From positions 299,615 to 363,614 of the forward strand of contig NZ_SMSI01000004.1 in the NCBI RefSeq assembly GCF_004354915.1: 64,000 nt of DNA, given 5' to 3'. This DNA comes from Pseudohoeflea suaedae (lineage in GTDB: Bacteria; Pseudomonadota; Alphaproteobacteria; Rhizobiales; Rhizobiaceae). The notes below the pieces were generated by a model. That model saw only the letters and a program-made list of their open reading frames with translations. It ran no database searches and had not been told where the DNA came from. The position numbers and the translations under genes are program-made. Below are positions 8,100 to 17,079 of this stretch, one piece after another. Each line of letters begins with the position of its first letter. Position 1 is the stretch's first letter.

Positions 8100-9077
8100 A
8101 TGAAAAAAATGCTCAGCACCCTTGCTACCACCGTCGCCATCACTTTTCTCGCCGGCAGCGCCCATGCCGCCGACGAGGTGACCCTGCAGCTCAAATGGGT
8201 GGCCCAGGCCCAGTTCGCCGGCTACTACGTCGCCAAGGACAAAGGCTTTTACGAGGACGCCGATCTCGACGTCACCATCAAGCCCGGCGGTCCCGACATC
8301 GCCCCGGAACAGGTGATCGCCGGCGGTGGCGCCGATGTGATCGTCGACTGGATGGGTGGCGCGCTTGCGGCCCGCGAGAAGGGCGTCGGCCTCGTCAACA
8401 TCGCCCAGCCCTTCAAGAAGGCCGGCATGGAGCTGGTCTGCCCGAAGGACGGCCCGATCCAGACCACCGAGGACTTCCCGGGCCACACGCTCGGTGTCTG
8501 GTTCTTCGGAAACGAGTATCCGTTCTACGCCTGGATGAACAAGCTCGGCATTTCCACCGAAGGCGGCGATGGCGGCGTGACCGTGCTCAAGCAGAGCTTC
8601 GACGTCCAGCCGCTCATCCAGAAACAGGCCGACTGCATCTCGGTGATGACCTATAACGAGTACTGGCAGCTGATGGATGCCGGCTACAAGCCGGAAGACC
8701 TCGTCGTCTTCAACTATTCGGAACTGGGCGTCGACCTTCTCGAGGACGGCCTCTATGCCATGGAAGACGATCTCAAGGATCCGGAATTCGCCGACAAGAT
8801 GGTGCGTTTCGTTTCGGCTTCGATGAAAGGCTGGAAATATGCCATCGAAAACCCGGATGAAGCCGCCGAAATCGTCATGGACAATGGCGGTCAGGACGAG
8901 AACCATCAGAAGCGCATGATGGGTGAAGTCGCCAAGCTCATCGGCGAGCCGGATGCCAAGCTGATCGAAGCGGCCTACGAGCGTACCGCGCAGGCTCTTC
9001 TCGACCAGAAGATCATCGAGACAGAGCCTTCAGGCGCGTGGACCGCGGACATCACCGACAAGGTGACCGTGGAATAA
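8100..9077 (+). CDS. ABC transporter substrate-binding protein (NMT1/ThiY family)
   Basis: This 325-residue periplasmic binding protein has a clean Sec signal peptide (about residues 1-23, ending GSAHA). The mature start, LQLKWVAQAQFAGYYVAKDKG, is the family hallmark, followed by GGGADVIVDW. NMT1/ThiY proteins bind pyrimidine precursors, riboflavin or related heterocycles, which fits the dihydropyrimidinase operon. ATG 8100 has an excellent AGAGGAG ribosome site. It ends the transporter operon and is followed by a strong intrinsic terminator. Confidence 0.9.
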   Translation: MKKMLSTLATTVAITFLAGSAHAADEVTLQLKWVAQAQFAGYYVAKDKGFYEDADLDVTIKPGGPDIAPEQVIAGGGADVIVDWMGGALAAREKGVGLVNIAQPFKKAGMELVCPKDGPIQTTEDFPGHTLGVWFFGNEYPFYAWMNKLGISTEGGDGGVTVLKQSFDVQPLIQKQADCISVMTYNEYWQLMDAGYKPEDLVVFNYSELGVDLLEDGLYAMEDDLKDPEFADKMVRFVSASMKGWKYAIENPDEAAEIVMDNGGQDENHQKRMMGEVAKLIGEPDAKLIEAAYERTAQALLDQKIIETEPSGAWTADITDKVTVE

Positions 9078-9103
9078 CGCGTTCCAGCTTGTGAAAAGTC
9101 ATG

Positions 9104-9129
9104 CGGCCGGCGGCAACGCCGGCCGTTTT
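9104..9129 (+). terminator. Rho-independent terminator after the pyrimidine/hydantoin operon
   Basis: A perfect 9-bp GC stem (9104-9112 with 9117-9125) closes a GCAA tetraloop and is followed by TTTT at 9126-9129. It lies 27 bases after the substrate-binding protein stop and separates this operon from adenine deaminase. Confidence 0.88.
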
Positions 9130-9169
9130 GCTATAGTGAGCAAACGAGATTCGAACGGAGCCTTCGCCA

Positions 9170-10870
9170 ATGACCAGCCGCCTTACCGACCGCATCGACC
9201 AGGGACAGGGCAAGACGAAAGCGGACATCGTCTTGAAGGGCGGCCGCCTCTACGATCTCGTCAGCGGTGAATTGCGCGAGGGCGACATCGCCATCTGCGG
9301 CGAGACTGTCGTGGGAACGCTGGAGCGTTATGAGGGCGTCGAGGAGATCGACATCTCCGGCCGCATCGTGGTGCCGGGCTTCATCGACACCCATCTCCAC
9401 ATCGAATCCTCGCTCGTCACGCCGCATGAATTCGACCGCTGCGTCCTGCCGCGCGGTATCACCACTGCGATCTGCGATCCCCACGAGATCGCCAACGTGC
9501 TCGGCGTGCCCGGTATCCGTTTCTTCCTCGATTCCGCCGAGCGCACGATCATGGATGTGCGTGTTCAGCTCTCCAGTTGCGTGCCGGCCACGCATCTCGA
9601 AACCGCGGGCGCCGAACTGAAGATCGAGGATCTGCTCCCGTTCCGCGACCACCCCAAGGTCATCGGTCTCGCCGAGTTCATGAACTTCCCGGGCCTGCTG
9701 GCAAAGGATCCCATCTGCATCGCCAAGCTGGAGGCCTTCCAGGGCGGACACATAGATGGCCATGCGCCTCTGGTGCGCGGTTATGCCTTGAATGGCTATC
9801 TTTCAGCCGGCATTCGCACCGATCACGAGACGACCACCGCGGAGGAAGCGCTCGAAAAGCTCTCCAAGGGCATGCATATTCTCGTCCGCGAAGGATCCGT
9901 CAGCCGCGATCTCGACGCGCTGATCCCGATCATGACCGAGCGCAACTCGCCCTTCCTGGCGCTGTGCACGGATGATCGCAATCCGCTCGACATCGCCGAG
10001 CACGGCCATCTCGACTACATGATCCGCCATGCGATCGCGCAAGGCGCCGATCCCCTCGCCGTCTATCGCGCCGCCTCGATCTCCGGTGCCCGAGCGTTCG
10101 GACTGCGCGACCGCGGCCTCGTGGCGCCGGGCTGGCGCGCCGATCTCGTGGTGCTCGACAGTCTCGAGGGCTGTAATGCGCAGATGGTGTTTTCCGCCGG
10201 GCGGCTGGTGACAGACGAACTCTTCGCCACCCGCGAAGACGTTGCGCCCGTGGGACTTGAAAGCGTGAGGGCACCCCGCGTCGAACCGGCAACCTTCGCC
10301 GTGCGCAAGAACAATCCGGAGACCGCCGTCATCGGCATCCTGCCGGGCAAGATCATTACCGAGAAACGCATGCTCACCCTCGATGTCTCCGAGGGCGAGA
10401 AACATGCCGACATCGACCGCGACATCCTGAAGGTCACGGTCATCGAGCGTCACGGGAAAAACGGCAACATCTCGACCGGCTTTGTGCAGGGCTTCGGCCT
10501 CAAGCACGGCGCCATCGCCTCCACCGTCGGCCATGACAGCCATAATCTCTGCGTCATCGGCGCCGACGAGGTCTCGATGGCGACGGCAGCCAACCGCATG
10601 GCCGAGATCGGCGGCGGCTTCGTGGTGGCCGAGGACGAAACGGTGATAGCGGAGATCGCGCTTCCGGTGGCGGGCCTGATGAGCCTCGAACCCTACGAAA
10701 AGGTGCGCGAGCTCTTGATCCCGCTCCGCAAGGCCGCTCGCGATCTCGGCGGCACGCTGGAAGAACCCTTCCTCCAGCTCGCCTTCCTGCCGCTGCCGGT
10801 CATCCCCCACCTGAAGATCTCCGACCGCGGCATGGTCGACGTCGACGCCTTCGAGATCATCGAGGCGTAA
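9170..10870 (+). CDS. ade: Adenine deaminase
   Basis: This 566-residue enzyme converts adenine to hypoxanthine plus ammonia. It belongs to the bacterial Ade branch of the amidohydrolase superfamily. Metal-site motifs are [25 protein letters not shown] and CTDDRNPLD, and the C-terminal domain has the usual [19 protein letters not shown] stretch. Length matches the family. ATG 9170 is preceded by ACGGAG. It stands alone behind the terminator of the pyrimidine operon, so it is probably a separate purine-salvage unit that is functionally related to nucleobase catabolism. Confidence 0.93.
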   Translation: MTSRLTDRIDQGQGKTKADIVLKGGRLYDLVSGELREGDIAICGETVVGTLERYEGVEEIDISGRIVVPGFIDTHLHIESSLVTPHEFDRCVLPRGITTAICDPHEIANVLGVPGIRFFLDSAERTIMDVRVQLSSCVPATHLETAGAELKIEDLLPFRDHPKVIGLAEFMNFPGLLAKDPICIAKLEAFQGGHIDGHAPLVRGYALNGYLSAGIRTDHETTTAEEALEKLSKGMHILVREGSVSRDLDALIPIMTERNSPFLALCTDDRNPLDIAEHGHLDYMIRHAIAQGADPLAVYRAASISGARAFGLRDRGLVAPGWRADLVVLDSLEGCNAQMVFSAGRLVTDELFATREDVAPVGLESVRAPRVEPATFAVRKNNPETAVIGILPGKIITEKRMLTLDVSEGEKHADIDRDILKVTVIERHGKNGNISTGFVQGFGLKHGAIASTVGHDSHNLCVIGADEVSMATAANRMAEIGGGFVVAEDETVIAEIALPVAGLMSLEPYEKVRELLIPLRKAARDLGGTLEEPFLQLAFLPLPVIPHLKISDRGMVDVDAFEIIEA

Positions 10871-10920
10871 GCGAGATCGGCAAAAGCGACTTTCTGATAG
10901 GAAAACCCAAACTCTCTACT

Positions 10921-11006
10921 CGTCATTCTCGGGCTTGCCCCGAGAATCCATACCGTGATGCTGGCCGAACGGCATGGATGCCCGGATCAAGTCCGGGCAT
11001 GACGAC
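10921..11006. repeat. Rhizobial-type palindromic intergenic repeat
   Basis: Two hairpins lie in the gap between convergent genes. The first is 9-bp ATTCTCGGG (10925-10933) with CCCGAGAAT (10939-10947), loop CTTGC. The second is 9-bp ATGCCCGGA (10978-10986) with TCCGGGCAT (10992-11000), loop TCAAG. The ends GTCAT and ATGAC are also inverted. This CGTCATTCTCGGGCTTG...AAGTCCGGGCATGACG architecture is a common dispersed repeat of Rhizobiales intergenic regions. It may also stop transcription from both sides. Confidence 0.75.
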
Positions 11007-11017
11007 AGAGTGGCACT

Positions 11018-12658
11018 TCACTCAGCCTTCACGCTGTCTGCCGAAAGCCCCTTGATCAGCGCGAAACCGTTGGCGCCGAGTTTGAGGATCTCGCCGGCCA
11101 TCTCGCAGTTTCGCGAGACGGGCTCGGGCGTGGCCTTCTGGCCAAGTGTCAGCGCCTGAGGCGCGCTGGAGAGATTGAACAGGCAGAGCAGGCCGTCCGC
11201 CCCCTCGCCCCGCGCAAAGCCGAGCACCGGCTCGGGCAGATCGGCAAAACTCGTCACCCCGCTCATCAGGGCGTCAGAGCTTTTTCGGTACGCCAGCATC
11301 TCGCGGTAATAGGCGAGCACCGAATTGGGATCGTCGTCCTGCCGGTCGACCGCGTGCGCCGCCTGTTCGGGCTTGACCGGCAGCCACGGCTTGGCGTCGG
11401 AAAACCCGCCATGCTCGGCCTGCGCCTGCCAGACCATCGGCGTGCGGCAGCCGTCGCGGCCCTTGTATTCGGGCCAGAAGGTGATGCCGGGCGGGTCGAC
11501 GAGCTCCTCGAAGGCGAGTTCCGTTTCGGTCTGCCCGAGTTCTTCGCCCTGATAGAGGCAGATCGTCCCTTCGAGCGAGAGGAGAAGGGCAGCGGCCTGG
11601 CGGGCGAGCGCATCGGGATCGTCGGAATGCCTGGCCCAGCGGCTGACATGACGGATGACGTCGTGGTTGGAAAAGCTCCAGCACGGCCAGCCGTTGCGGT
11701 CACGCGCGGCGTCGTAAAAGGCCTTCACGCATTTCCGGAAATGTGCCGCGGAGAACTGATCGCTCAGCATTTCGAAGGAATAGGCCATGTGCAGCTTGTC
11801 GCCGTCGGCGGTGTACTCGGCCATGATGGCGTTCGCCTTGTGGCTTTCGCCGACCTCGCCCACCATCATGCGTGCGTCGTACTTGTCCATCGTCTCGCGC
11901 ATGCGCCTGAGGAAAGGGACGTTCTCGGGGCGGGTCTTGGAATAGACATGGTCCTGCATGTCGTAGGGACGCACCGCGTTTCGTCCGGCGGCCGTCATCA
12001 GCGGCGGGTTGTTCCTCAGCCGCGTGTCGTGGAAATAGTAGTTCACGGTGTCGAGCCGGAACCCGTCGACGCCGCGGTCGAGCCAGAACTCCATGATGTC
12101 CAGGATTTCGTCCTGCACCGCCCTGTTGTGGAAATTCAGGTCCGGCTGCGAGGTGAGGAAGTTGTGCAGGTAATATTGCCGCCGGCGGGTATCCCACTGC
12201 CAGGCGGAACCACCGAACACGGAAGGCCAGTGATTGGGCACGAAGCCGTCCTCGTCGGCATCCGCCCAGACATACCAGTCGGCTTTCGGATTGTCGCGCG
12301 ACGAGCGGCTTTCCTCGAACCACGGATGCCGGTCGGATGAATGGGAATAGACCTGGTCGACGATGACTTTGAGGCCGAGCTCGTGCGCACGCGCGATCAG
12401 CCTGTCGAAATCCTCCAGCGTGCCGAAAGTCGGGTCGATATCGCGATAATCGGAGACGTCATAGCCCATGTCCTCCATGGGCGAGGTGAAGATCGGAGAC
12501 AGCCAGATGGCGTCGACCCCGAGCGAGGCGACATGATCGAGCCGGCCGGTGATCCCCTTGAGGTCACCCATGCCGTCGCCGTTGGAATCCTGAAAGGAGC
12601 GAGGGTAAATCTGGTAGATGACCGCGCCACGCCACCAGTCGGATTTCGTCTCTGCCAT
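11018..12658 (-). CDS. GH13 alpha-glucosidase (oligo-1,6-glucosidase-like)
   Basis: This 546-residue cytoplasmic glycoside hydrolase of the family 13 oligosaccharide branch hydrolyses short alpha-glucosides such as maltose, trehalulose or sucrose-like sugars. The N-terminal WWRGAVIYQIYPRSFQDSNG is diagnostic. Catalytic regions are DGFRLDTVNYYF (nucleophile Asp), MVGEVGE (acid/base Glu) and SFSNHDVIRH (transition-state Asp). Length is normal and no signal peptide is seen. There is no sugar transporter next to it, so it is probably a monocistronic gene; rirA lies 61 bases upstream on the same strand but is functionally unrelated. Confidence 0.92.
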   Translation of the reverse strand: MAETKSDWWRGAVIYQIYPRSFQDSNGDGMGDLKGITGRLDHVASLGVDAIWLSPIFTSPMEDMGYDVSDYRDIDPTFGTLEDFDRLIARAHELGLKVIVDQVYSHSSDRHPWFEESRSSRDNPKADWYVWADADEDGFVPNHWPSVFGGSAWQWDTRRRQYYLHNFLTSQPDLNFHNRAVQDEILDIMEFWLDRGVDGFRLDTVNYYFHDTRLRNNPPLMTAAGRNAVRPYDMQDHVYSKTRPENVPFLRRMRETMDKYDARMMVGEVGESHKANAIMAEYTADGDKLHMAYSFEMLSDQFSAAHFRKCVKAFYDAARDRNGWPCWSFSNHDVIRHVSRWARHSDDPDALARQAAALLLSLEGTICLYQGEELGQTETELAFEELVDPPGITFWPEYKGRDGCRTPMVWQAQAEHGGFSDAKPWLPVKPEQAAHAVDRQDDDPNSVLAYYREMLAYRKSSDALMSGVTSFADLPEPVLGFARGEGADGLLCLFNLSSAPQALTLGQKATPEPVSRNCEMAGEILKLGANGFALIKGLSADSVKAE

Positions 12659-12719
12659 TCTAGCCTCCGCTATCGGGTTTCACCTGAAGCTGATCAGCCC
12701 CGGAACCCGAATGCAAGGG

Positions 12720-13169
12720 TCAGGCGGCAGGTTGTTCCTCGATACCGAGAAGAAGATTGATCGATGGACGGGATTTGACCAGATCATCGATCGAATATTG
12801 CGACAGAACCTCGAAGAAGGCGCCGAGTGCCTTTCGGAGCGCGCCGTTCAGGCCGCAGGAATCGACCAGCGGGCAATCCGCCATGTCGTTCTCGAAACAT
12901 TCCGCCATGGCGAAATTCTCTTCCGTCACGGTCACGACATCCACCAGCGTGATCTCTTCGGCGGGACGCGCCAGGCGAATTCCGCCGTTGCGGCCGCGCA
13001 CGGTTTCGACAAGCCCGGCCTTTGTCAGCGGCTGCAGGATCTTGAACAGAAACAGTTCGGAGACGTTGTAAGCCTTGGCGATCTCGGCAATACGGCTGAG
13101 TTGCCCCTTGTTCGCGCCGCAATACATCAATATCCGGATAGCGTAGTTGGTCTGGCGGGTCAGTCGCAT
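12720..13169 (-). CDS. rirA: Rrf2-family iron-responsive regulator RirA
   Basis: This 149-residue Rrf2-family regulator starts MRLTRQTNYAIRILMYC and is very like the RirA of rhizobia, which replaces Fur as the global iron regulator. It has an N-terminal winged helix (recognition region around SELFLFKILQPLTKAGLVE) and three cysteines, C91, C99 and C105, that ligate the Fe-S cluster. These are the same positions as in Rhizobium RirA. Two adjacent ATGs exist; AGGAG spacing and homologue starts favour the second (13169). The presence of rirA is a taxonomic marker for Rhizobiales. No iron-uptake gene adjoins it here. Confidence 0.93.
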   Translation of the reverse strand: MRLTRQTNYAIRILMYCGANKGQLSRIAEIAKAYNVSELFLFKILQPLTKAGLVETVRGRNGGIRLARPAEEITLVDVVTVTEENFAMAECFENDMADCPLVDSCGLNGALRKALGAFFEVLSQYSIDDLVKSRPSINLLLGIEEQPAA

Positions 13170-13320
13170 CATGCACTCCTCGGTGGCGCTATCCTAGTTT
13201 AGAATGATTCAAGCAGAAAAGTGAACCTTTTTATTCAGGTTTTTTCCACAAATCACGGCTGGCGCGGTTTACGCGGATGAAACCTTGCAAGCATTGAATG
13301 TGTTGGCAAGGGAATTGGGA

Positions 13321-14529
13321 ATGACAATGGCAATCGAAGACGAATTCGAAAAGAAAAACGGTTTCCCGCGCTCGGCGGCGACATTGGAGAATTGGCGCCG
13401 GCAACCTTTCAGCCGCTGGTCGTTCCGCAACGCCGCGGAACTGGTGCCCTCCGCGCGCATCGCCACGGATATGCCGCGTCCCCTGCCCCAGCGCATCCGC
13501 AATCAGGAACTCATGGCAAGCCCCGTGCAGCCCGGTTCGGGTGAAACCGTTGCGTGGTTCCTCGCCCGCAGCCAGACCGACAGCTTCGTCATGTCGCGCG
13601 ATGGCCGCATCGTTGCCGAGTGGCATGCGACAGGCGTCGACCGGGAAGACCCGCATCTCGTCTTCTCGATCACCAAGTCGATCACCGCGCTGGTCTTCGC
13701 CATCCTCGAGGAAGACGGTCTCATCGATCCGTCCCTCTCCGTCGGCATGATCCTGCCCGAAACGCGCAAAAGCGCTTTCGGCGACGCCACATTGCGGGAA
13801 CTTCTCGACATGCGCGTGAGCCTCGACTTCGAGGAATCCTACCTGTCGGATGGCGACTATGCCCGCTATCGCCGCGCCATGCTGTGGAACCCGCCGCAGG
13901 CAGGCCAGCCGGACGAAGGCCTCTTCAAGATGCTCTGCAGCTTGCGCAAGGGAGAGGCAGCCCACGGCGGAGCGCATGCCTACCAGTCGCCCAATTCCGA
14001 CATGCTGGGCATGGTCATCGAGAAGGTGTCAGGCCGCCGCTTCACCGATCTGGTGTCCGACCTCATATGGAAGCCGCTCGGTGCTTCCGCGGACGCATTC
14101 CTGACGGTTGACCGCCTTGGCGCCCCGCGCACGGCCGGCGGCTTCTCGTGCCGTCCGCATGATCTGCTTCTGCTGGGCGAAATGATGATGAACGAAGGCG
14201 TCGGCCAGGCCGGGCGCATCATCCCCGCGCGTTTCATCCACGACATGATGAAAAACGGCGACGAGAAGATCTGGGCCGAAGGCGACCAGGCGGACTTTCT
14301 TCCGCACGGACGCTACCGCAGCCAGTGGTATCAGGTCGGGGGCGACCGCCAGGCATTCCTGGCGGCAGGCATCCACGGCCAGTATCTGTATGTCGATCCG
14401 GAAACACGCACCGTCATCGTCAAATACGCCTCGCAGGACGAACCGGCGGACGATCCTCTCGATCAGGAAAACCTCGCCTTTTTCCGCCGCCTCTGCACGG
14501 AGCAGGTGGCAGCGGAAAGCTGGAGCTGA
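13321..14529 (+). CDS. Serine hydrolase, class C beta-lactamase fold (NylB-like)
   Basis: This 402-residue protein has the serine beta-lactamase/esterase fold. The catalytic SxxK is S116-I-T-K119, the second-motif region reads HAYQSPNSDMLG, and the third-motif region is GIHGQYLYVDP. This pattern resembles 6-aminohexanoate-dimer hydrolase (NylB) and esterase relatives rather than true AmpC. No signal peptide is visible, so it is probably cytoplasmic. The open frame extends to TTG 13285, but ATG 13321 with AAGGGA seven bases upstream is better supported; ATG 13327 is also possible. Substrate unknown. Confidence 0.85.
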   Translation: MTMAIEDEFEKKNGFPRSAATLENWRRQPFSRWSFRNAAELVPSARIATDMPRPLPQRIRNQELMASPVQPGSGETVAWFLARSQTDSFVMSRDGRIVAEWHATGVDREDPHLVFSITKSITALVFAILEEDGLIDPSLSVGMILPETRKSAFGDATLRELLDMRVSLDFEESYLSDGDYARYRRAMLWNPPQAGQPDEGLFKMLCSLRKGEAAHGGAHAYQSPNSDMLGMVIEKVSGRRFTDLVSDLIWKPLGASADAFLTVDRLGAPRTAGGFSCRPHDLLLLGEMMMNEGVGQAGRIIPARFIHDMMKNGDEKIWAEGDQADFLPHGRYRSQWYQVGGDRQAFLAAGIHGQYLYVDPETRTVIVKYASQDEPADDPLDQENLAFFRRLCTEQVAAESWS

Positions 14530-14534
14530 CCGCC

Positions 14535-15731
14535 CTATTCGAAAACGATCCTGGGTGCTGAACGGGCCTGCCCTCCGGCACCCTCAAGTCCGGCCTTAAC
14601 GCCCTCGGCAATATCGAGATAGGCCCTGGCGTGCGGACCATCCGGTTCGCAGGCGACCACCGGCTTGCCCGCATCCGAGGTCTCGCGGATCGGCATGGCG
14701 AGCGGCACTTCGCCCAGGAACGGCACACCCAGCTTTTCCGCTTCGGCACGCGCGCCGCCATGACCGAAAATGTCATGACGTCCGCCGCAGTCGGGACAGA
14801 CGAAATGGCTCATGTTCTCGACTAGGCCCAGGATCGGGATATTCACGCGCTTGAACATGTTGATGCCCTTGCGCGCGTCGAGAAGTGCGAGATCCTGCGG
14901 CGTCGATACGATGACCGCGCCGGCCAGCGGCACCTGCTGCGCCATGGTCAGCTGCGCGTCGCCGGTGCCTGGCGGCATGTCGACCACCAGGACATCGAGT
15001 TCGCCCCAGGCGACCTCGCGCAGCATCTGTGTCAGCGCCGACATCACCATCGGACCGCGCCAGATCATCGGCGTCTCTTCCTCGACGAGGAATCCGATCG
15101 ACATGATCTTCAGCCCGTAATTCTCCATCGGCTTGAGCATGCGGCCCTCAAGCTGCTCGGGACGCCCGCTCACCCCCGTCAGCCGCGGCACCGAGGGGCC
15201 GTAGATATCGGCATCGAGAAGCCCGACGCGGAGACCCTTGGCCTTCAGCGCCAATGCGATATTGACGGCGGTCGTCGACTTGCCGACGCCGCCCTTGCCC
15301 GAGGCGACGGCGATGATCTTCGAGACACCGGGGATATCGACCTTGGCTCTTCCGCCACCCTGGCCTGGGGCACCCTGTCCCGGCGCCGTAGCGTGGGAAT
15401 GGCCGTGACCGCCCTGCGCAGGACGCTGCTGCGGAGCGGACGAGGCCGGCGTGCTGCCGCCTTCACGTGCAGCGGTAAGTGCCACCATCGCGCTCTTCAG
15501 ACCCTCGACCTGCAGCGCGGCTTTTTCCGCGGCCATCCGCATGGGCTCGAGTTCCTGAGCCTTTTCGGCCGGAACGGTCAGCGAGAAATAGGCCTTGCCG
15601 TCGGCAATGAAGATATCCGACACGATGCCGAGCGTAACGATATCGGTTTCCAGGTCCGGGCCGCGCACACTTCGCAGCTTGTCGAGAATCTGTTCCTTGG
15701 TGACTGTCAATTGACGCTCCCATGCCTTCAT
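14535..15731 (-). CDS. mrp: Mrp/ApbC-family iron-sulfur cluster carrier ATPase
   Basis: This 398-residue scaffold/carrier P-loop ATPase delivers Fe-S clusters to apoproteins. An N-terminal MIP18/DUF59 domain (~residues 10-80) is followed by a Gly/Pro/His-rich linker (GHGHSHATAPGQGAPGQGGG) and the ATPase domain, with deviant Walker A ASGKGGVGKSTT and the bridging-cluster motif CPDCGG. Start is ATG 15731 with GAGGA five bases upstream; a TTG at 15710 preceded by GGGAG is an alternative and would match shorter homologues. It is convergent with the serine hydrolase gene, only five bases apart. Confidence 0.92.
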   Translation of the reverse strand: MKAWERQLTVTKEQILDKLRSVRGPDLETDIVTLGIVSDIFIADGKAYFSLTVPAEKAQELEPMRMAAEKAALQVEGLKSAMVALTAAREGGSTPASSAPQQRPAQGGHGHSHATAPGQGAPGQGGGRAKVDIPGVSKIIAVASGKGGVGKSTTAVNIALALKAKGLRVGLLDADIYGPSVPRLTGVSGRPEQLEGRMLKPMENYGLKIMSIGFLVEEETPMIWRGPMVMSALTQMLREVAWGELDVLVVDMPPGTGDAQLTMAQQVPLAGAVIVSTPQDLALLDARKGINMFKRVNIPILGLVENMSHFVCPDCGGRHDIFGHGGARAEAEKLGVPFLGEVPLAMPIRETSDAGKPVVACEPDGPHARAYLDIAEGVKAGLEGAGGQARSAPRIVFE

Positions 15732-16007
15732 TCAGTTCCTCACATAAGGGTCATCGCATCGCGTTCCAATGGCTTTCGGCCCGAAGCGCTCAATTCCTTT
15801 TCTCGCGGACAAGAAAGAGCGGGATAACGCGGCAATCGCCGCCGATCTCCAAAGGCGAGGAGATTTCCCGCAGCCCGTCACGGCTCAGCCCGGCTGAACG
15901 CCGTGCCGGTATTGCGCAATGTGCGAAGAACTGATTTCGGTATGGTTGCGCTGCGCGATGAATTGAAGAAGCTGCTGCTCTGAACGCGGTATTGTGAGGT
16001 GCCGGCC

Positions 16008-16619
16008 ATGTCTTTGGAAACCCTGCTCGCATTCGTGCTGGCGTCGAGCATTATCGAGATCACGCCGGGCCCGAACATGGGTTATCTCGCCGTGGTTTCG
16101 CTCGGCGAAGGCCGGCGCGCCGGTTTTCTCACCGTTCTCGGCATCGCCCTGGGCCTCGCGACGATCGGCACCGCATCCGCCATGGGACTTGCGGGCATCG
16201 TCTCCAACTCGCCACTGGCCTATGAATTCCTGCGCTGGAGCGGCGTGATCTTCATGCTGTATCTCGCCTATGACGCCTGGCGATCGGGGAATGAAGAAGA
16301 GGTCAGGCATTCCTCTGTCGCCCACTTCCGGCGCGGGCTGGTCACCAATCTCCTCAACCCGAAAGCCGCGATATTCTTTCTCACTGTCATCCCCGCATTC
16401 CTGCCGGGCGAGGTCGAAAATCTTGCCGCCAACCTGCTTCTCGTGGCGATCTATGTCGCTGTCGCAACGGTCATTCATGGCGGGATCGTGCTGCTTGCCG
16501 ACAGTCTCGCGCCGTTTCTCACCGATCCGCAAAGATCGCTTCGCATCAGGCGGCTTCTGGCCGTTCTTCTCGCTTGCGTGGCGATCTGGTTCGGCTTTTC
16601 GACGGCAAACCCGGGATAG
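16008..16619 (+). CDS. LysE family translocator
   Basis: This 203-residue inner-membrane exporter has the family motif IEITPGPNMGYLAVVS after the first helix and the second motif GLVTNLLNPKAAIFFLTV near residue 110. About six membrane segments are present. Start ATG 16008 has GAGG eight bases upstream; the GTG nine bases earlier is less likely. It is paralogous to, but clearly diverged from, the exporter at 1217-1852. No neighbouring regulator or pathway genes indicate the exported compound. Confidence 0.87.
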   Translation: MSLETLLAFVLASSIIEITPGPNMGYLAVVSLGEGRRAGFLTVLGIALGLATIGTASAMGLAGIVSNSPLAYEFLRWSGVIFMLYLAYDAWRSGNEEEVRHSSVAHFRRGLVTNLLNPKAAIFFLTVIPAFLPGEVENLAANLLLVAIYVAVATVIHGGIVLLADSLAPFLTDPQRSLRIRRLLAVLLACVAIWFGFSTANPG

Positions 16620-16626
16620 GTCCGGC

Positions 16627-16986
16627 TCAAAACATCAGGGAAGCAATACCAAGGAGTGCCGGCAGCGCCTGAACATAGAAAATCCGGCGTGACACGGTGA
16701 CAGCGCCGTAGACACCTGCGGCGGCAACACAGCCGAAGAAGAAGAGCGCAATGTGCGACTGCCAGACCGGATTGGTGATCATCAGCGACCAGATCAGCCC
16801 GGCTGCGAGAAAGCCGTTATACAGCCCCTGATTGGCGGCCATCGCCTTGGTCGGCGCGAACATCTCTTTCGGCAGACCGCGAAAGACCTTCGGTCCGCGG
16901 CTCTCCCAGACGAACATCTCCAGCCACACGATGTAGAGATGAATTGCTGCCACCAGAACAGCGATGATAGCGCTGACGACCGACAC
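16627..16986 (-). CDS. DUF1304 family membrane protein
   Basis: This 119-residue protein of the DUF1304 family has four predicted membrane helices (SAIIAVLVAAIHLYIVWLEM, LAAGLIWSLM, ALFFFGCVAAAGVYGAV and FYVQALPALLGIASL). The conserved central stretch NQGLYNGFLAAGL is diagnostic. The start is taken as GTG 16986 because GGGGAGG lies five bases upstream; the frame extends to 17028 but that part lacks a ribosome site. Function is unknown in the family; homologues are often called YqjF-like or epimerase-like, without proof. It is convergent with the LysE gene. Confidence 0.8.
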   Translation of the reverse strand: MSVVSAIIAVLVAAIHLYIVWLEMFVWESRGPKVFRGLPKEMFAPTKAMAANQGLYNGFLAAGLIWSLMITNPVWQSHIALFFFGCVAAAGVYGAVTVSRRIFYVQALPALLGIASLMF

Positions 16987-17079
16987 GTGCGCCTCCCCGA
17001 TTGAAACGAGAAACGACACTGACCGCATAGTCCGGCGCTGGCAACGCCCGAGCTTGCCTCATCCCCTGCTTTGCGCAGC

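Noticed and set aside
13199..13240. Possible iron-responsive (RirA) operator upstream of rirA
   Set aside because: A TGA...TCA pair is visible, but the spacing is ten bases rather than the nine of the usual motif, so I do not claim it.
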